The notes under the pieces: generated by a model
Database searches by the model: none
Seen by the model: only the letters and a program-made list of their open reading frames with translations
Told to the model about the DNA's origin: nothing
Translations under genes and position numbers: made by a program
Shown here: positions 6,779-8,707 of the stretch, piece after piece
How positions within the stretch are numbered: the first letter of the stretch is position 1
Layout of the letters: each line of letters opens with the position of its first letter
Assembly: GCA_965262315.1 (NCBI GenBank)
Contig: CBDHFJ010000179.1
Span: forward strand, 1-8,707
Length of the DNA stretch: 8,707 nucleotides
Direction of reading: 5' to 3'
DNA from: JBCCFK01 sp965262315
GTDB lineage: Bacteria > Actinomycetota > Acidimicrobiia > Acidimicrobiales > UBA8592

Positions 6779-8397
6779 CGTGTCTCCAATCTCGATGCCG
6801 CGTGTCGTCCGGCTGCGAAGCCGAAGACCATGCCGGGGCCGAGTGTGCCGCCTGCCCCGCCGTACGTCATCCCCATGGCTGATGCCATGACGTTGCCTGC
6901 TGCATACAGGCCCTCGATGACCTCTCCGTCGAGATCGACCACCTGGGCCTGGCCGTTCGTCCTGGGTCCGCCCTTGGTGCCGAGCGCTCCGGGCCGTACC
7001 TCTACGGCGTAGTACGGCGCGGCGTCGAGTGGCCCGAGCGTCGCTGAGGCAGTGCGGGTTCCGTCACCCCAGTGCGTGTCGTTCACGCTGCGGCCGCGCC
7101 CGAAGTCCGGGTCGTCGAGGTCGGCTACGTGGGCGTTCCAGCGCTCGACCGTCTCTTCGAGGCCGGTGCCGTCGACGTCGATCAGGTCGGCCAGCTCGGC
7201 CAGCGTGTCGGCCGACGTGAGCCAATCGGGCACCGCACCTTCGCCTCGGTACCGGTACAGGCCGTGGCGGGCCATGTAGCCCTGGTCCATGATCAGGAAG
7301 GCCGGCATGTTCTTGTAGTCGAACGAGCCCGGGTCGAGCTGGTGGAAGGCCGCGCCGAAGGCGTTGTAGTTGGCGGCCTCGTTGGCGAATCGTCGACCGT
7401 CGCGGTTCACCATGATCGAGCGCGGTTGGACCCGCTCGCGGTTCACCATCCAGGCGAAGGTCTCGCCGGCGGCGTTCGGCACATCGATGGTGGGCACCCA
7501 CCACGCTTCCTGCATGTTGCCAATCGAGGCGCCGGCGCGCATGGCCATCTTGAGGCCGTCACCCGTGTTGGTCTCGATCGAGACCGGTCGTTCCAGCGGC
7601 CCCCGGATGAAGTCCCGGATCATGTCGCGGTTCCACTCGAAACCGCCCGTGGCGAGGACGACGCCACCCGTTGCCTCGACCTCCACCTCCCCGGCGACGG
7701 TCTCGAAGCGCACGCCCGTCACGCGCCCGTCGCGTTGAACGAGCGCTGTCGCACGATGACCGGTGTGCGGCTCGATGCCCCGGTCGAGGCACGACTTCAG
7801 CAAGCGGCCGACCAACGCTTGCCCGCATCCGCGGAGGTTGGCGGCCTCGCGTTCGGCCATGACTTCTCGGGGCACCTTCGTGGTCGCGCCGCGCCCCAAG
7901 GTCGTCTCGTTCATCAGCACATGGGGTGACATCTGGCGGCTCTGGGACACGGTGTCCGCCCAGTCGCCCAGTTCGTTGAAGTCGAACAGCGGACATTCGA
8001 GCGACCGCCCACCTGCGGTCGAGCCCCCCGGCTGCTCAGGGTGGTAGTCGGGGAAGCTCTCGACGATCTCGAACTGCACGGCCGTGTTGTCCTCGAACCA
8101 ACGGACCATCTCCGGGCCGGTGTCGACGTAGGCCTCGGCGAGTTCGGGGAGGATCATCCCGTGTGAGAGGGAGTCGAGGTAGGTGAGCGCGTCGGCTCTG
8201 ACGTCCGGCGCGCCAGCCTCGGCCATGTGGTGGTTGCACGGGATCCAGATCATCCCGCCCGACATCGCGGACGTCCCGCCGACAACGTCCGCTTTCTCGA
8301 AGACCCCGACCTTTGTGGCGCCGCGGCCGTGCGCCGCGACCGCAGCCGCGAGCGCGGACGCTCCCGATCCCAACACCACGACGTCGAATGTCTCCAT
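6775..8397 (-). CDS. FAD-dependent dehydrogenase, 3-ketosteroid delta1-dehydrogenase (KstD)/fumarate reductase flavoprotein family
   Basis: Flavoprotein of 540 aa, intact. The N-terminal FAD-binding Rossmann segment is FDVVVLGSGASALAAA (residues 4-19), ending in the acidic FEK (33-35). It continues VVGGTSAMSGGMIWIP, the GGTSxxSGG pattern of the fumarate reductase/KstD family. The end has GLYAAGNVMASAMGMTYGGAG: Tyr512 and the glycine four residues later match the positions of Tyr487 and Gly491 described for Rhodococcus KstD1. Tyr344 in EAANYNAFG may correspond to KstD Tyr318. Such enzymes remove hydrogens alpha,beta to a ketone, making an enone, or run the reverse reaction; steroid as substrate is not proven. 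The ATG at 8397 (METFDVV) is preferred because the Rossmann fold starts there; an in-frame ATG at 8466 would add 23 atypical residues across a run of eight G. It sits 84 bp after the MDR gene and overlaps the SDR start by 4 bp. Confidence 0.85.
   Translation of the reverse strand: METFDVVVLGSGASALAAAVAAHGRGATKVGVFEKADVVGGTSAMSGGMIWIPCNHHMAEAGAPDVRADALTYLDSLSHGMILPELAEAYVDTGPEMVRWFEDNTAVQFEIVESFPDYHPEQPGGSTAGGRSLECPLFDFNELGDWADTVSQSRQMSPHVLMNETTLGRGATTKVPREVMAEREAANLRGCGQALVGRLLKSCLDRGIEPHTGHRATALVQRDGRVTGVRFETVAGEVEVEATGGVVLATGGFEWNRDMIRDFIRGPLERPVSIETNTGDGLKMAMRAGASIGNMQEAWWVPTIDVPNAAGETFAWMVNRERVQPRSIMVNRDGRRFANEAANYNAFGAAFHQLDPGSFDYKNMPAFLIMDQGYMARHGLYRYRGEGAVPDWLTSADTLAELADLIDVDGTGLEETVERWNAHVADLDDPDFGRGRSVNDTHWGDGTRTASATLGPLDAAPYYAVEVRPGALGTKGGPRTNGQAQVVDLDGEVIEGLYAAGNVMASAMGMTYGGAGGTLGPGMVFGFAAGRHAASRLETR
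6784..6787 (-). promoter_or_regulatory. ribosome binding site of the SDR gene
   Basis: GGAG on the minus strand lies five bases before ATG 6778, inside the last codons (RLETR) of the FAD dehydrogenase. With the ATGA overlap it indicates coupled translation of the two enzymes. Confidence 0.75.
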
Positions 8398-8481
8398 GCC
8401 CCCCCCGATCAGTTGGCGCAACGTTACGTCGGATGCCGAGGCCGGTGAATCGGCGGACCGGCGCATCCGACGGTGGGACGA

Positions 8482-8707
8482 TCAGGGGGTGACCACCAGC
8501 TTGCCCGCGGCCTTGCGGTCCATGAGCGCTCGGAGGGCTTCGGCGGCTTGGTCGAGCGGGTAGCGCCCGGAGACGTGCGGCTGGAGCTCGCCACTGGCCA
8601 CCCACTCGATGAGCTGGTCGCTGATGGCCGCGCTCTTCTCGGGCTCGCGGCCGGTCATGGCGCCGTAGAACACCCCGACGATCTGGCAGCTCTTCAGCAG
8701 CGTCAGG
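8482..8707 (-). CDS. NADPH:quinone oxidoreductase-like MDR protein, C-terminal end
   Basis: Only the last 74 residues or so are in the window; the frame runs off the right edge, so the start and cofactor domain are missing. The visible part begins LTLLKSCQIVGVFYGA and ends PLDQAAEALRALMDRKAAGKLVVTP, the typical tail of zinc-independent quinone oxidoreductases and enoyl reductases of the medium-chain dehydrogenase/reductase superfamily (compare family wording L.LLKG..IVGVFWG and A..AL..L.....GK.VL). Such enzymes use NADPH to reduce quinones or activated C=C bonds. TGA is at 8482-8484. It is the upstream-most visible gene of the minus-strand cluster, and no terminator-like structure separates it from the FAD dehydrogenase gene, so co-transcription is likely. 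The promoter must lie beyond the window. Confidence 0.8.
   Translation of the reverse strand, partial: LTLLKSCQIVGVFYGAMTGREPEKSAAISDQLIEWVASGELQPHVSGRYPLDQAAEALRALMDRKAAGKLVVTP

Noticed and set aside
6849..7012. Small + strand frames opposite the 3' part of the FAD dehydrogenase
   Set aside because: No motif or ribosome site; fully antisense to a strongly supported gene.
1..8707. CRISPR array, tRNA or rRNA gene, insertion sequence or transposase
   Set aside because: No regularly spaced repeats, no tRNA-like cloverleaf, no rRNA segments and no transposase motifs were seen. The only clear repeats are the 73 bp tandem pair and the intergenic hairpins.

Overview
This is an 8.7 kb window of very GC-rich DNA. 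Its dense reading frames, GTG starts and long open antisense frames suggest a high-GC actinobacterium. The protein families would fit a soil or aquatic Acidimicrobiia-like lineage, but that placement is inference and no marker gene is present.

Layout. At the left edge (1-606, + strand) is the C-terminal third or so of a PLP-dependent group II (aromatic amino acid type) decarboxylase. It converges on a long minus-strand cluster. The 314 bp between them hold no gene but carry two related, near-perfect hairpins and a weaker inverted repeat, probably terminators. Everything from 8707 down to 921 is on the minus strand. In transcription order it encodes: the C-terminus of a quinone oxidoreductase-like MDR protein; a KstD-like FAD dehydrogenase; an SDR oxidoreductase; an MFS transporter; and the large (molybdopterin), small (2x[2Fe-2S]) and medium (FAD) subunits of a xanthine dehydrogenase/CO dehydrogenase-family molybdenum hydroxylase. 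Start/stop overlaps of 4 bp (ATGA, GTGA, GTGA) join FAD gene-SDR, large-small and small-medium, so much of the cluster is translationally coupled.

Likely joint role (inference). The MFS protein would import an organic substrate. The Mo-hydroxylase would hydroxylate it or oxidise an aldehyde. The KstD-like enzyme would introduce a C=C next to a ketone, and the SDR and MDR enzymes would interconvert alcohol/ketone or reduce an enone. This resembles a catabolic module for a cyclic ketone, steroid, terpenoid or heteroaromatic. The large subunit carries AYRGAGR rather than the AYxCSFR of true (form I) CO dehydrogenase, so CO is not the expected substrate.

Sequence quality. Four genes (SDR, MFS, large and small Mo-hydroxylase subunits) each contain one apparent single-base insertion. 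Removing one base restores full-length proteins of 255, 429, 772 and 161 aa with family motifs in order. Two of the four sites are runs of five G. One of these erases the MFS stop codon and makes a false-looking MFS-hydroxylase fusion. Sequencing or assembly error is the simplest explanation. A further oddity is a 73 bp tandem repeat at 5892-6037 that duplicates the 3' end of the SDR gene just ahead of the transporter gene.
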